Source of the DNA: JAVBNH01 sp031551635
GTDB lineage: Bacteria > Bacillota > Clostridia > Oscillospirales > Acutalibacteraceae
NCBI GenBank assembly: GCA_031551635.1
Contig: JAVBNH010000010.1
Span: 1-64,000 of the forward strand
Length of the DNA stretch: 64,000 bases
Direction: 5' to 3'
Shown: positions 1-7,731 of the stretch, in pieces
Position numbering within the stretch: position 1 is the stretch's first letter
Layout of the letters: the number at the start of each line of letters is the position of its first letter
Program-made: the position numbers and the translations under genes
Notes under the pieces: model-generated
What the model was told of the DNA's origin: nothing
The model's database searches: none
Seen by the model: only the letters and a program-made list of their open reading frames with translations

Positions 1-147
1 TCGACAATTTATGACGCAGGATTTTTTGTTCTGAGCAAGGCGGAGGACGTAGCTTTGCTGACGCAAGGCAAGGACGACAACAAAGCTCAGGACAAAAAAG
101 ACAAGTTAGAAATGACTACTGTTTGTGTGCGTGGTAATATATTATGA
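1..147 (+). other. open frame running in from the window edge; possible 3' end of a gene
   Basis: Frame 1 is open from the first base to a TGA at 145-147 (48 codons). It is rich in Asp, Lys and Gln near the end (for example DNKAQDKKDKLEM). No start is inside the window and no family is recognised. The GAGCAAGG/GCTTTGC/CAAGGC pattern at 33-100 could equally be an intergenic repeat. Its end overlaps the stop of the minus-strand gene that follows by six bases. Treated only as a possible partial coding end. Confidence 0.2.
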
Positions 148-348
148 AGTTTGTCTTTCTTTAATAAACAAGTCAATATCCTCAACAGTATACTGCCAGC
201 CTGTTGTGTGAAGCGATTCGTAGCAAGACAACACATAGTCGGTAATGCCATATTCGCAAAACAAGTCAATAGCCTGCCTGCCTGTCAGGTTTTTCTCTCT
301 GCGGTATATTTCAAGGCAGTATACTAAAAATTTTCCTCTAGCGCTCAT
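142..348 (-). CDS. DUF3791 domain protein, third gene of a DUF3990 cassette
   Basis: A 68-residue protein. Its sequence (IYRREKNLTGRQAIDLF, then YVLSCYESLHTTG and the VEDIDLFI end) matches my recollection of the DUF3791 family. That family consists of small helical proteins of unknown biochemistry, often encoded beside DUF3990 proteins. The ATG at 348 is preceded by GGAGGC. It is the last gene of a three-gene minus-strand cassette, three bases after the preceding stop. By analogy with toxin-antitoxin layouts it could be the neutralising or targeting partner of the ADP-ribosyltransferase-like protein upstream. That role is inference. Confidence 0.75.
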   Translation of the reverse strand: MSARGKFLVYCLEIYRREKNLTGRQAIDLFCEYGITDYVLSCYESLHTTGWQYTVEDIDLFIKERQTS

Positions 349-351
349 AAT

Positions 352-591
352 TCAAGCCTCCTCCGGGAAGGTGATTTTGCCTGTTGTGAGTTCCTCTTCA
401 AGCATCTCAAATAATGCCTGTGCACTTAAGTGCCAGAGTTTTGTTTCTTCTTCTTCAAGAATCTTATAAAGCTCTGATGTATAAAGCATTTCAACAGCTT
501 TTTTATCGTCGATTTTATATTTTTCTTTTACTAATTCTATAATTTGCGGCACTAGAATAATAAGAACCGTTGAAAATCTATTTTTATCCAT
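352..591 (-). CDS. small conserved protein between DUF3990 and DUF3791 genes
   Basis: A 79-residue acidic, helical protein with no signal peptide or membrane segment. A longer reading frame exists upstream, but the ATG at 591 follows AAAGGAGCC at the usual distance and is taken as the start. Its upstream frame overlaps the end of the DUF3990 gene, which suggests one transcript. The sequence (TKLWHLSAQALFEMLEEEL, then TGKITFPEEA at the C-terminus) is of a kind I recall next to DUF3990/DUF3791 genes. No named domain is claimed. It may be a second partner protein of the cassette. Confidence 0.6.
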   Translation of the reverse strand: MDKNRFSTVLIILVPQIIELVKEKYKIDDKKAVEMLYTSELYKILEEEETKLWHLSAQALFEMLEEELTTGKITFPEEA

Positions 592-604
592 TTTGAAGGC
601 TCCT

Positions 605-1087
605 TTAAATTTCAATAGTCCCATTAAATTTAAGAAATGAAATTGCCCGTTCGCTTGAAAAAACTAATTGATTATATAATTTCTTAATTTTTAGTCGGCT
701 TAACGTTTCTTCTTTGGTTAATTCACCGCTGGCATATAATTGAAATGTAATAAAAATATCATCGTTTGCAACCGGTCCGTAAATTAACTCATACATTTTT
801 CCTTTATATGTGCGGTTTCGCTGCGCTGAAACAAAATTCAACCACTCTTCATCAGCTGCGTCAAAACTGAGAAAATTACATACAGAAAATGCTGCGGTTT
901 CATCAAATTCGTAAACACTGACGATTGGCATACCTTCTTTTTTTCTGCGATATACCTTACTTGCGAAAGAAATTGCCTGCTCCGTATTTTCGGTGGTGTA
1001 AAAACCGCATCCAAAATCTAATGCTCGGTTTTGCGTCACTAGCATTGGTTTATTAACAATAACATTACTGCCGTGATACAAAATCAA
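605..1087 (-). CDS. DUF3990 protein, ADP-ribosyltransferase-like (putative toxin component)
   Basis: About 160 residues starting ILYHGSNVIV, followed by RALDFGCGFYTTENTEQAI and a central DEEWLNFV motif. These are hallmarks of DUF3990, a family predicted from sequence to have the ADP-ribosyltransferase fold. The YHGS motif would sit in the NAD pocket, and FGxGFYTT is the strand-helix after it. An ATG at 1123 opens the frame but has no ribosome binding site. The TTG at 1087 lies about eight bases after CGGAGTG and gives the family-like start, so it is preferred. It is the first gene of the three-gene cassette, and a second DUF3990 protein is encoded at 52979-53440. Toxin activity is inferred from organisation, not shown. 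Confidence 0.7.
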   Translation of the reverse strand: MILYHGSNVIVNKPMLVTQNRALDFGCGFYTTENTEQAISFASKVYRRKKEGMPIVSVYEFDETAAFSVCNFLSFDAADEEWLNFVSAQRNRTYKGKMYELIYGPVANDDIFITFQLYASGELTKEETLSRLKIKKLYNQLVFSSERAISFLKFNGTIEI

Positions 1088-1293
1088 AATTACCACTCCG
1101 ATATGTTTTGTATATGTGTTCATTTTTTTTGGGTATTCAAAGAATAAAAAAGAATAAAAAAATGAACCACATTTAATATTATACCTAATATATGCGTAAA
1201 CGTCAATATGATTAAATTATTAAAAGTGCTTGCAATAATAAAATATTTATTATATAATATAAGAAAGACAAATACAGAAACGAAGGCTGATAA

Positions 1294-2343
1294 ATGCGTT
1301 ATTTTACCGCGGAGCTTTGTAGCGAAATGCAAAACCGTGACAATGTGCCGTTTCAAGAAAAATGGAATATCGCCTGCGTAGCCACGAGCACGGAAAAAAA
1401 AGAAGCTTGCTATTATTTAACTGAAGAAAACAAAGCTATTATGAGTAGGAATTGGCATGATGAATATGTAAAAAAAATAATTTTTGTTAATGAAGAACTC
1501 AGGATCCTGATTGACAAAAAAACTTTAGAAATTGAAATGTTTTTTTACCCTGTTAAATTTTGTGAAATGGATGTTCCGGATTCAGACAATAATAGTTGGC
1601 TATATGACGAATTCCGCAGGTTGCCTGATGGTACCTTCGAATGGGCTATAAAAATTCGTACCGGTGATTTTATGCGTACCGGTGAAATTGTTTTTACTTT
1701 TGAAAAAATGGGATATTCTATAAAAAGAAAAAGCAATTATCTCACGGAGATTCTAAATGTTGAGAACATAAAATATATTAATAAATTCGTTGAAATGTAT
1801 AATGATGATAAAAACAATAAAACGTTAGAAAAATCAAAAAACACAGGCATCATTGTTGATTTTAATGATTCAGTTTCAAAAGCTGAGGAATACCGTTCAA
1901 TCGGCATGAAAGCCTCCACAGTTCTTAATAATATTATGAAATATACAAATGAATATGCTGCTTTCGCGGGAACAGAGACACTAAGCGAAACCGAAAAAGA
2001 TTTTAACGCTTTTTCCTTACTCGGTATAGCGCTTTTTGCCGTGCGCCCGGTTAAAAACACCTTAGGTGTCGGCGCTTTGGAGGAAATTTATAAAAGGAGT
2101 CCTGAGCGTTTCAAGAGAGTTGTCAGGCTTCTTGAGCAGACTAAATTTACAGAACTGCACAGTGTGTTTAAAGAGCTGACAGTGACCGATGTGTCTGACG
2201 AGGTCAATCAGAGAAGGTTATATAATAAACTCCATTCACTGGGATATATGAATATTGATAATATTGACGAATGTGTGAGGAATATAGATTATATCATTGC
2301 CTGCTATATTTTGAGCCATATCGATGAAATCAGGATGATTTAA
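1294..2343 (+). CDS. conserved hypothetical protein, 349 residues, function unknown
   Basis: The ATG at 1294 has a GAAGG-type site upstream and the frame is divergent from the DUF3990 cassette across an AT-rich gap. The protein is soluble, charged, and has no signal peptide or membrane helix. The first 160 residues look beta-rich (alternating DKKTLEIEMFFYPV and FEWAIKIRTGDF strands). The second half (about 180-349) is helical and ends in a run of short helices. No catalytic motif or family was recognised. The next gene begins 22 bases downstream, so the two may be cotranscribed. Confidence 0.7.
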   Translation: MRYFTAELCSEMQNRDNVPFQEKWNIACVATSTEKKEACYYLTEENKAIMSRNWHDEYVKKIIFVNEELRILIDKKTLEIEMFFYPVKFCEMDVPDSDNNSWLYDEFRRLPDGTFEWAIKIRTGDFMRTGEIVFTFEKMGYSIKRKSNYLTEILNVENIKYINKFVEMYNDDKNNKTLEKSKNTGIIVDFNDSVSKAEEYRSIGMKASTVLNNIMKYTNEYAAFAGTETLSETEKDFNAFSLLGIALFAVRPVKNTLGVGALEEIYKRSPERFKRVVRLLEQTKFTELHSVFKELTVTDVSDEVNQRRLYNKLHSLGYMNIDNIDECVRNIDYIIACYILSHIDEIRMI

Positions 2344-2365
2344 TTTTGTAAAGGAGATATTTATC

Positions 2366-3166
2366 ATGAAATTAAGTAAAAAAGCTAAATTGCTGACATT
2401 ATTCTGCGTCTGTTTAATTGTCTTTTCCGGCTTCGGCGTTAACGCGGTGATAAAAGATAAGAACTTTTTTGAAGATTTTTCGATTTCCCGCAGTGTCAAT
2501 GAAATTAAAAGTGTATTTGGGATTGACGTTTCTGAGGAGTCCTCTTATCCTGAAATAAGCACAAAATATGTCGAAGCTGAAAAAATATCAGTGTTTTCGG
2601 GTGAAACCGGTGAATCGCTTAGCATTTATTACGAAGATATAAAAAACATGATGGAGTACAAAGGTGTTAAAGCGGCACAGGTGAATGATGTTATAATCTA
2701 TAAATCAGATATTCTGGATTTCAAAGCCACTCAGGATAAGGCTGCAAGAGATTATATGAATACATTTTCCGATGAAAAAGAACGGCAGTCCGCGTATGAA
2801 CAGTATAGTTTGAGTTATGAGGAAATCCTCGAAATGTTTATCAGAAACGAAATTGCATATTCAATAGCTGAGAAACAAGGAATCAAAGTCGATGAAGAAG
2901 CAATAATTCAAGGTGTGAATGAAACAATCAGCTACGCTAAAAATGATAAGGAAAACGGTGAGCAATTTATAAAAAATCTTCAGGCTCATAATTACAGTGA
3001 GGAAGATTATTTCGACCATTTGCTTGATTCAGCTAAAAAACGCTCACTGTATTATCAATTGTATAAGAGTGTCTATCCCGGCGGTGAATTACTTAATGAT
3101 GAGCAAAAGGAATTCGATGCATATCTTGATTCATTCAGGGATAAATATGAAATTCAAAAGTTTTAG
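2366..3166 (+). CDS. secreted SurA-N-like (foldase-type) protein lacking a PPIase domain
   Basis: 266 residues. The N-terminal 30 residues form a signal peptide or anchor (KKAKLLTLFCVCLIVFSGFGV). From about residue 100 the sequence AAQVNDVIIYKSDILDF, then the YEEILEMFIRNEIAY helix and a KQGIKVDEEAI turn, resemble the SurA/PrsA N-terminal chaperone domain. The parvulin isomerase domain that usually follows in PrsA is absent and the protein ends after the helical region. It probably acts outside the membrane as a chaperone-like factor. The ATG is preceded by AAAGGAGAT. The family assignment is from pattern recognition only. Confidence 0.6.
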   Translation: MKLSKKAKLLTLFCVCLIVFSGFGVNAVIKDKNFFEDFSISRSVNEIKSVFGIDVSEESSYPEISTKYVEAEKISVFSGETGESLSIYYEDIKNMMEYKGVKAAQVNDVIIYKSDILDFKATQDKAARDYMNTFSDEKERQSAYEQYSLSYEEILEMFIRNEIAYSIAEKQGIKVDEEAIIQGVNETISYAKNDKENGEQFIKNLQAHNYSEEDYFDHLLDSAKKRSLYYQLYKSVYPGGELLNDEQKEFDAYLDSFRDKYEIQKF

Positions 3167-3193
3167 TTTCATTTTCTGATTGGAGAAATTATT

Positions 3194-4309
3194 TTGACGC
3201 ACAGGGAGCGGTTTCACCGCGTCGTCACTCATGAGTGTGCTGACCGTGCGGTATTTGACCTTTGCGGTTCGCCGCAGAGTGTGGTTGACTATAAATTAAC
3301 AAAAGACCGTCTCGCGGCTCTCCTTGGATTAAAAGGGGAGCCGCTGGGCGACTATGATCTTGATGAGCGGATATTACTGCACTTTGATATTGACACCCGA
3401 AAAATCGGCGGTATGCCGACCCCTGCGAGCGTGCATTCCCGTGCAGATGGTAATGTTTTCTTTGACAGCTACGGCATAGGACACAAGAAAATTAACGGGC
3501 ATTATGAAATCTGCCATAACCCCCTGAGGGACTGCACCATTGACGAGATGATGGCATATGAGCTGCCGGACGCTGATAAAATCGACATGAAGTTAATTAA
3601 GCTCTGGGCTGAAAAGGCGGAATTTCTGAAGAAAAACACCGATTACGCCGTTATTGCTGAGCATCCGGTGCTTGGAGTTTTTGAGCTGGGCTGCTGGATG
3701 TTCGGTTTTGAGGACTACCTCTACCGCCTTGCAGCCGAGCCTGAGACAGTGCATGCTTTTTCGCATCGAATTCTCTCATATCAAAAAAAGGCCATCGAAA
3801 AATATTACAGTGCGCTCGGCTCATTCATTGACTGCACGACTTCCGGCGACGATTTCGGTACTCAAAACGGTCCTTTTATGTCGCATGAAATGTTCCGCGA
3901 GCTGATAAAGCCCTATATGAAGGAGCGCGTCAGTTATACCAAAAGCTTTACCGACGCTTTTTTTAAGCATCATACCTGCGGCTCTGTGCATTGCTTTATT
4001 CCCGATTTAATCGACTGCGGCGTTGATATTCTGAACCCGATACAACCGAATGTATACATGATGGAGCATGAGCGGCTCAAAAAGGACTTCGGCGACAAAA
4101 TCTGCTTCTGGGGCGGCATAGACACACAGCATTTACTGCCGGAGGGGAGCTTAGACGAGATAAAAAATGAGGTCAAACGGATTTTGTCTGTGCTTGACAT
4201 AAACGGCGGCTATATACTCTCGCCCGCTCATACAATTCAACAGGATGTCAGCGCGGAAAACCTGATTGCACTGTATGAAGGAGCGCATGAATATTACGGC
4301 ACTGTATAA
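3194..4309 (+). CDS. UroD-family (MtaA/CmuA-like) methyltransferase
   Basis: 371 residues starting at TTG, with TTGGAGAAA upstream. The fold is the uroporphyrinogen decarboxylase TIM barrel. The zinc-ligand region HHTCGSVHCFIPDLIDCG, followed by ILNPIQPN and FWGGIDTQHLLP, is the pattern of corrinoid-dependent methyltransferase members rather than of true haem-pathway HemE. Such enzymes move methyl groups between a methylated corrinoid protein and a thiol or another acceptor. No corrinoid protein gene is adjacent, so the substrate is unknown. A second, more distant UroD-like protein is at 38746-39987. Confidence 0.75.
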   Translation: MTHRERFHRVVTHECADRAVFDLCGSPQSVVDYKLTKDRLAALLGLKGEPLGDYDLDERILLHFDIDTRKIGGMPTPASVHSRADGNVFFDSYGIGHKKINGHYEICHNPLRDCTIDEMMAYELPDADKIDMKLIKLWAEKAEFLKKNTDYAVIAEHPVLGVFELGCWMFGFEDYLYRLAAEPETVHAFSHRILSYQKKAIEKYYSALGSFIDCTTSGDDFGTQNGPFMSHEMFRELIKPYMKERVSYTKSFTDAFFKHHTCGSVHCFIPDLIDCGVDILNPIQPNVYMMEHERLKKDFGDKICFWGGIDTQHLLPEGSLDEIKNEVKRILSVLDINGGYILSPAHTIQQDVSAENLIALYEGAHEYYGTV

Positions 4310-4367
4310 TTTTTTTTCTGCAGGATAAACTACTTTCAGGATCTTTTTATTTGAAAGGAAGTTTATT

Positions 4368-4571
4368 ATGGCGAAAAAAGGCATGAAGCGTCCGGAGGTC
4401 ACACATACTCAGGAGAGGAATAATCAGGCGGCGGTGCCGGAGCTGCAGGGCAAGGCGAAAAGCGGTAAAAAACCAGCGAATCCGATAATACCGGGGACTA
4501 AGGCTCCCGAGATGAAGGTTTACCATGAACTGAACGGTGACGGTACGGCAGGAGATGCAACAGCTGATTAA
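4368..4571 (+). CDS. small basic, Pro/Gly/Lys-rich protein of unknown function
   Basis: 67 residues with a strong site (GAAAGGAAG) before the ATG. The composition is low-complexity and polar: Lys, Pro, Gly and Ala dominate, and no hydrophobic core is apparent, which suggests a disordered protein. The opening (MAKKGMKRPEVTHTQ) and the middle (KAKSGKKPANPIIPGTKAPE) look like a small conserved protein of Oscillospiraceae, but I cannot name a family. A double-hairpin repeat follows about 80 bases downstream. A comparable small polar protein is encoded at 20793-20942. Confidence 0.6.
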   Translation: MAKKGMKRPEVTHTQERNNQAAVPELQGKAKSGKKPANPIIPGTKAPEMKVYHELNGDGTAGDATAD

Positions 4572-4648
4572 TGAACACAGGTCACAAGGCGATACGCTTA
4601 ACACAAATAGTCTCAAAAAAACGATTCAAAAATGAGATATTTATTTTA

Positions 4649-4723
4649 TAGTACCTTATTGGGTTGAAAGCTCAATAAGGTACTATATCTGGGTTGTAGG
4701 CATGGCTAACAAGCTCACGTTAG
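4649..4723 (+). repeat. dispersed double-hairpin repeat, copy A
   Basis: First of four related 75-81-bp elements. The left half is a hairpin, AGTACCTTATTG... / ...CAATAAGGTACT, around GGGTTGAAAGCT. The right half carries a decayed form of the GGGCTTGGC/GCCAAGCCC palindrome and ends in CACGTTAG. The other copies are at 18405-18480 (minus), 47501-47577 and 63010-63090. In this copy the left stem is long enough to act as a terminator-like structure. Confidence 0.75.
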
Positions 4724-4754
4724 AGTAAATATGTGTAAAAATTCATTGCAAAAC

Positions 4755-4783
4755 TTGCAAAACAAGCCTGAAAGATATATAAT
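4755..4783 (+). promoter_or_regulatory. sigma-A promoter of the lipase gene
   Basis: TTGCAA at 4755-4760 and a perfect TATAAT at 4778-4783, separated by 17 bases. It lies about 30 bases upstream of the lipase start and directly after repeat copy A. Confidence 0.65.
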
Positions 4784-4813
4784 AAAACTGTAGAATAAAG
4801 GGATGTGGATGTT

Positions 4814-6070
4814 TTGAAGAAAAAAATTATTATTTTCAGCTTGGTTCTTGCGATAATAATTACCGGCGGGGTTGTCGGCACTCTCGGCTATATGGGGGCT
4901 TTCAGCAAACAGGAGCCATACCCCTATGTCTTTGTTCACGGACTCAACGGCTGGGGGACTGACAATCAGGGAAGCAATTTTGTTGATTACTGGGGCGCGA
5001 CCGCCGGAAATCTGATGGAAATTCTTGAAACTGAGGGCGTCGAGTGTTGCGCGCCTAGTGTCGGCGAATTCAACAGCGCTTGGGATCGCTCCTGCGAGCT
5101 TTACGCTCAGTTATGCGGCGGAACAGTAGATTACGGCGCGGCTCATTCGGCAAAATATTCCCATGAGAGATTCGGAAAAACTTATGATAGCCCCCTGATT
5201 GAAAACTGGGGGAAGCGTTCCGGAAGCCGAAAAATTAACCTTATCGGTCACAGCTTCGGCGGTGCGACTATCCGCACCTTTACACAGCTTTTGGCGCAGG
5301 GCAGTGAGGCTGAACGCATAGAGTCCGGCAGTGAAGTTTCACCCCTTTTTACCGGCGGTAAGGAAAAGTTGGTTTTTAGCGTGACAGCTCTCGCGGCACC
5401 GCATAACGGCACAACTCTGCTTTACGCTATCGGCGGAAGCAAAAGCGTTGATATTATTGGCGACCTGCTCGGCGGCGTTGCGGCTCTGCTTGATTTGACC
5501 TCGGCGTCAAAATATCTTGAGTATTTCGGCATCAGCCTTGAGAGCAGGGCTGGTCTTTCGTTTGAGGAAATGGTTAAGCTCTCGCGCACTGAGGATAACT
5601 GCTATTATGAGCTGACTCTCGAAGGGGCGAACAAGCTCAATGAATGGGTGAAGCCGGTTTCGAATATTTATTATTTTTCCTATCCCTTTGACGCGACAAG
5701 AGACGCCCTGCTCAGCGTTTTAAATCACGGCAGGCGAGTCGGCTCCTCGGAAATGATGCTTCCTCTCCAACCTGTCGCTGCGATTATTGGCGCGTATGAT
5801 AAGAATACTGTAAATGATATACCCATTAACGGCGACTGGCTCGAAAATGACGGACTTGTCAACACAATTTCCGAAAAAGCTCCCTTTGCCGACGCGCAGA
5901 CAGCCTTTAACGCTGAAAAAATCGAGCGTGGAATCTGGAATATCATGCCAACAGAACGCGGCGACCACGGAAAAGCAATCGGACTTCTGCAGAGTAAGGA
6001 ATGGCTGAAAAACTTCTATATGGAGCAGATAAACCGCATAAATAAGCTCTCCGAGCGGGACTGGCGGTAA
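4814..6070 (+). CDS. secreted or anchored lipase, staphylococcal (family I.5) type
   Basis: 418 residues from the TTG at 4814. The GTG nine bases earlier would leave almost no gap after AAAGGGA, so the TTG is preferred. An N-terminal hydrophobic helix (about residues 4-27) anchors or exports the protein. The alpha/beta-hydrolase core has the VFVHGLNGWG oxyanion loop and the nucleophile elbow GHSFGG (Ser about 147). The segment LAAPHNGTT and the GDHGKAIG motif near the C-terminus, which would carry the catalytic His, are typical of staphylococcal and geobacillus lipases. It probably hydrolyses acylglycerols or other esters outside the cell. Confidence 0.75.
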   Translation: MKKKIIIFSLVLAIIITGGVVGTLGYMGAFSKQEPYPYVFVHGLNGWGTDNQGSNFVDYWGATAGNLMEILETEGVECCAPSVGEFNSAWDRSCELYAQLCGGTVDYGAAHSAKYSHERFGKTYDSPLIENWGKRSGSRKINLIGHSFGGATIRTFTQLLAQGSEAERIESGSEVSPLFTGGKEKLVFSVTALAAPHNGTTLLYAIGGSKSVDIIGDLLGGVAALLDLTSASKYLEYFGISLESRAGLSFEEMVKLSRTEDNCYYELTLEGANKLNEWVKPVSNIYYFSYPFDATRDALLSVLNHGRRVGSSEMMLPLQPVAAIIGAYDKNTVNDIPINGDWLENDGLVNTISEKAPFADAQTAFNAEKIERGIWNIMPTERGDHGKAIGLLQSKEWLKNFYMEQINRINKLSERDWR

Positions 6071-6095
6071 ATAAAATAAAATCAGTAGGTTGATT

Positions 6096-6575
6096 ATGAG
6101 AACATCATATGTTTACAAAATAAGTAATATAAAAAAACTGGAGTATTTTCCTAATAAAAACGTGAGATGGCTTAATATTTCTAAGGATTACGATATGATA
6201 AAAGAATATTTCAAGCTGTTTGACGCGGATATTGAGTCGCGCGAGCTGAATTCAATGTATTTCGGCACCTACGTCTATGATTATGATGATTCAGAAAAGT
6301 CCAAGGGGAAAATGTGTGCTTTTGTTGAAAATAATGAGATTTTATCCTTTGCGACTGTGATGTTTATCTCAAAAAATACATATGAATTGTGCGCAGGAAG
6401 CACAAACCCCTTGCATCTCTGCAAGGGGTATTCAAAGTCAGTTTGTTCATTTATCGCAAAATATGTCCTTGAAAATAACAAAAAACTCATCTGTGAGACA
6501 AATAAGGAAAACCTGGCGGCACAGAAGCTGCTGCGCGGCATAGGAATGAGGAAAACTATATTGAACAGTCGGTGA
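6096..6575 (+). CDS. GNAT family N-acetyltransferase
   Basis: 159 residues from the ATG at 6096; AGTAGG precedes it, and the in-frame TTG at 6090 would overlap that site. The C-terminal half has the GNAT acetyl-CoA signature: a beta strand (MCAFVENNEILSFATVMF), the loop LCKGYSKSVCSFIAKYVL and the late NLAAQKLLRGIGM helix of FR47-like acetyltransferases. The acceptor substrate cannot be told. The gene is convergent with the GyrB-like gene, and the 33-bp-period repeat lies between them. Confidence 0.7.
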   Translation: MRTSYVYKISNIKKLEYFPNKNVRWLNISKDYDMIKEYFKLFDADIESRELNSMYFGTYVYDYDDSEKSKGKMCAFVENNEILSFATVMFISKNTYELCAGSTNPLHLCKGYSKSVCSFIAKYVLENNKKLICETNKENLAAQKLLRGIGMRKTILNSR

Positions 6576-6620
6576 TATAATTACAATAATTCTCGAAATA
6601 TTGTAAAAAATCAAGAAGAA

Positions 6621-6707
6621 TGCATATTTTAACCACGAATAATGAGTAGTAATTGCATATTTTAACCACGAATAACAAGCATATAATGCATATTTTAACC
6701 ACGAATA
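6621..6707. repeat. three perfect 21-bp repeats at 33-bp period
   Basis: TGCATATTTTAACCACGAAT plus A occurs identically at 6621-6641, 6654-6674 and 6687-6707. The two 12-bp spacers differ from each other. The period is exactly 33 bp. The array lies between the convergent GNAT and GyrB-like genes and ends 23 bases from the stop of the latter. The units are too short and too closely spaced for a CRISPR array. The layout resembles iterons or a multi-site protein-binding array. Confidence 0.85.
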
Positions 6708-6729
6708 TTTCGGCTATTTCTTGAAAATA

Positions 6730-7650
6730 TCATCTGTTTCCACATCTCCAGCATTTGACAAACGCGGAAAGCATCAGTGGATTTTCTTCAAAAATACGGC
6801 TTAGGTTTTCTATTGTTGCGTCCAACACAAACTGATAAAGTTCGGAGCCGCCGAGCTTTCTTTTTGTCGCGCCCTCATACATAGGTTTTTCAACTCTGAC
6901 ATGAATGATAAGCGACGCTTCAATGTCTTTAACCGATTTAATATCCTCGCAAAAAAGATGCCTGTACCCACTCAATACTGTTCTCAGACCACACATGAAG
7001 GCGTCCGCGTGAACGCCGTTTTCCTGAGTTCTCATGTTATTGGCATAGCTGTAAACACAAGTGTCAAAATGTAAGCTGGCACTGTCGAACACAGCGTCAA
7101 GCGCCATACCGTCTTTTTCCGCGTGAAAACCGCCTGGAATATTTTTGCTTGACCAATAATGACCTGCTGTCAATTGTAAATATTCATAAAAATCAAAAAG
7201 ACCCTTTTCGTAATGAAATTCGTGAGCGTTAAATGTGATATGCAAATCCTTATTAAGAAAAGCAAGCTCTCTAAGCATATCAAAAAGAGCATCCTCATTT
7301 GGGACTGTTGTTTTGAATACAGCCTTGTCAAAACGCAAGTTAAATCGGTTGTCCTTATAAATAAAGGTTTCACAGGCGGCGACAATGAAGTCGGAATCAT
7401 AGGAAGGCTTTAGTAGTTCTCCCTCATGCGAGATAATGATATCGGCGTTATTGAGCGTCAATGAAATGTGCTTGCTATCCTTCATTATAAAGTCAATAAT
7501 AAACGTGGATATTGCTATATGCAGACCCCGCAGAGAGTTTGAACCGAAATACATAGCCGGGCGTTTTCGTTCACTTTCCCGCAGTTTTTCAAATTCATCG
7601 CCGGAAGCACTGATAAAATGGGAATTAATTATGTTTGATATATTAAACAC
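6730..7650 (-). CDS. GyrB/ParE-like protein with degenerate ATPase region and no Toprim domain
   Basis: 306 residues, starting at a GTG. Several GyrB landmarks are present in order: ERKRPAMYFGSNSLRGLH (28-44), RELAFLNKDLHITF (127-140), a YEKGLFDFYEYL segment, SYANNMRTQENGVHADAF (201-218) and the transducer loop EGATKRKLGGSEL (259-271). The conserved Glu/Asn of the ATP site (DNSIDEA in GyrB), the DNGRGIP loop and the GLHGVG lid are missing or unrecognisable. The Toprim and C-terminal DNA-wrapping parts are absent. It is therefore a stand-alone transducer-type fragment that keeps a full reading frame. It could be a gyrase-interacting regulator or a decoy; function unknown. A conserved 83-residue protein is encoded divergently. 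Confidence 0.7.
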   Translation of the reverse strand: MFNISNIINSHFISASGDEFEKLRESERKRPAMYFGSNSLRGLHIAISTFIIDFIMKDSKHISLTLNNADIIISHEGELLKPSYDSDFIVAACETFIYKDNRFNLRFDKAVFKTTVPNEDALFDMLRELAFLNKDLHITFNAHEFHYEKGLFDFYEYLQLTAGHYWSSKNIPGGFHAEKDGMALDAVFDSASLHFDTCVYSYANNMRTQENGVHADAFMCGLRTVLSGYRHLFCEDIKSVKDIEASLIIHVRVEKPMYEGATKRKLGGSELYQFVLDATIENLSRIFEENPLMLSAFVKCWRCGNR

Positions 7651-7731
7651 CTGCTTTAGAATACATTGTTTATAGATTTAAATATGTAATAAGAAAAATA
7701 TAATTTAAAAAAAGAAAGGAGGAGCTAAAAA

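Noticed and set aside
1..141. Known REP or BOX element at the left edge
   Set aside because: The sequence is repetitive in feel but I cannot match it to a known family and no second copy was found in the window.
3194..4309. True haem-pathway uroporphyrinogen decarboxylase HemE
   Set aside because: The HTCGSV zinc-ligand region and lack of linked haem genes point to the methyltransferase branch of the family.
6621..6707. Short CRISPR array
   Set aside because: Only three repeats of 21 bp with 12-bp spacers and no cas gene anywhere in the window; spacers are far too short.
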